Positions 5,659-5,672 of a stretch of DNA of 5,672 bases are shown here, piece after piece. The notes beneath the pieces were generated by a model. The model was not told where the DNA came from and made no database searches. It saw nothing but the letters and a program-made list of their open reading frames with translations. The position numbers were made by a program, and so were the translations under genes. Source of the DNA: Gemmatimonadota bacterium (GTDB lineage: Bacteria; Gemmatimonadota; Gemmatimonadetes; Longimicrobiales; UBA6960); NCBI GenBank assembly GCA_019347995.1, contig JAHWKH010000179.1, positions 1 to 5,672 of the forward strand. The letters run 5' to 3'. The stretch's first letter is position 1. Each line of letters starts with the position of its first letter.

Positions 5659-5672
5659 AGATCGGAAGAGCA
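5659..5672 (+). other. Illumina TruSeq adapter remnant
   Basis: The final 14 bases, AGATCGGAAGAGCA, are identical to the start of the Illumina TruSeq read-1 adapter (AGATCGGAAGAGC shared by both adapters, then A for the index-side adapter). An exact match placed precisely at the sequence end indicates untrimmed read-through, not genomic DNA. Confidence 0.95.

Noticed and set aside
1..5672. CRISPR array, tRNA, rRNA, insertion sequence or attachment site
   Set aside because: No regularly spaced repeats, no tRNA or rRNA landmarks, no transposase and no terminal inverted repeats were seen on either strand by eye.

Overview
The window is a high-GC bacterial contig (GC about 70% or more, third codon positions above 90% G/C in the well-behaved genes). 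An ADOP-type duplicated permease with an adjacent PadR regulator, a small ECF sigma factor paired with a zinc-binding anti-sigma factor, and a 513-residue ATP-dependent DNA ligase together suggest an Acidobacteriota- or Gemmatimonadota-like lineage, probably from metagenomic sequencing. That placement is inference; there is no marker gene.

Layout. Minus strand, 82-1049: an ECF-like sigma factor followed by a ZAS (HxxxCxxC) anti-sigma factor, overlapping by 4 bases (ATGA). A GGAACC-N17-CGTT match upstream of the sigma gene looks like an autoregulated ECF promoter. The last ~38 residues of the anti-sigma frame look like the C-terminus of a universal stress protein, which is odd. Divergently, on the plus strand from 1182: a DUF488 protein and an ATP-dependent DNA ligase, overlapping by 4 bases (GTGA). 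An AT-rich intergenic spacer with a 10-bp palindrome and a repeated CGTAATAT octamer follows. Then come a PadR-family repressor and an ADOP/MacB-FtsX-like permease, again overlapping by GTGA.

How the genes work together. Each of the three pairs appears translationally coupled: sigma with its antagonist, DUF488 with ligase (probably a repair-related unit), and a local repressor with the membrane permease it most likely controls. No ABC ATPase is present in the window.

The right end is not natural. At about 5460 the permease frame changes without a stop into the C-terminal part of a VapC-like PIN domain. The fraction of codons ending in A/T jumps from 2/66 to 21/66 at that point, and the contig ends with 14 bases identical to the Illumina TruSeq adapter. 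I read this as an assembly chimera plus adapter read-through, not a permease-toxin fusion. I found no convincing new biological system; the most useful observations are the artefacts and the candidate regulatory sites.
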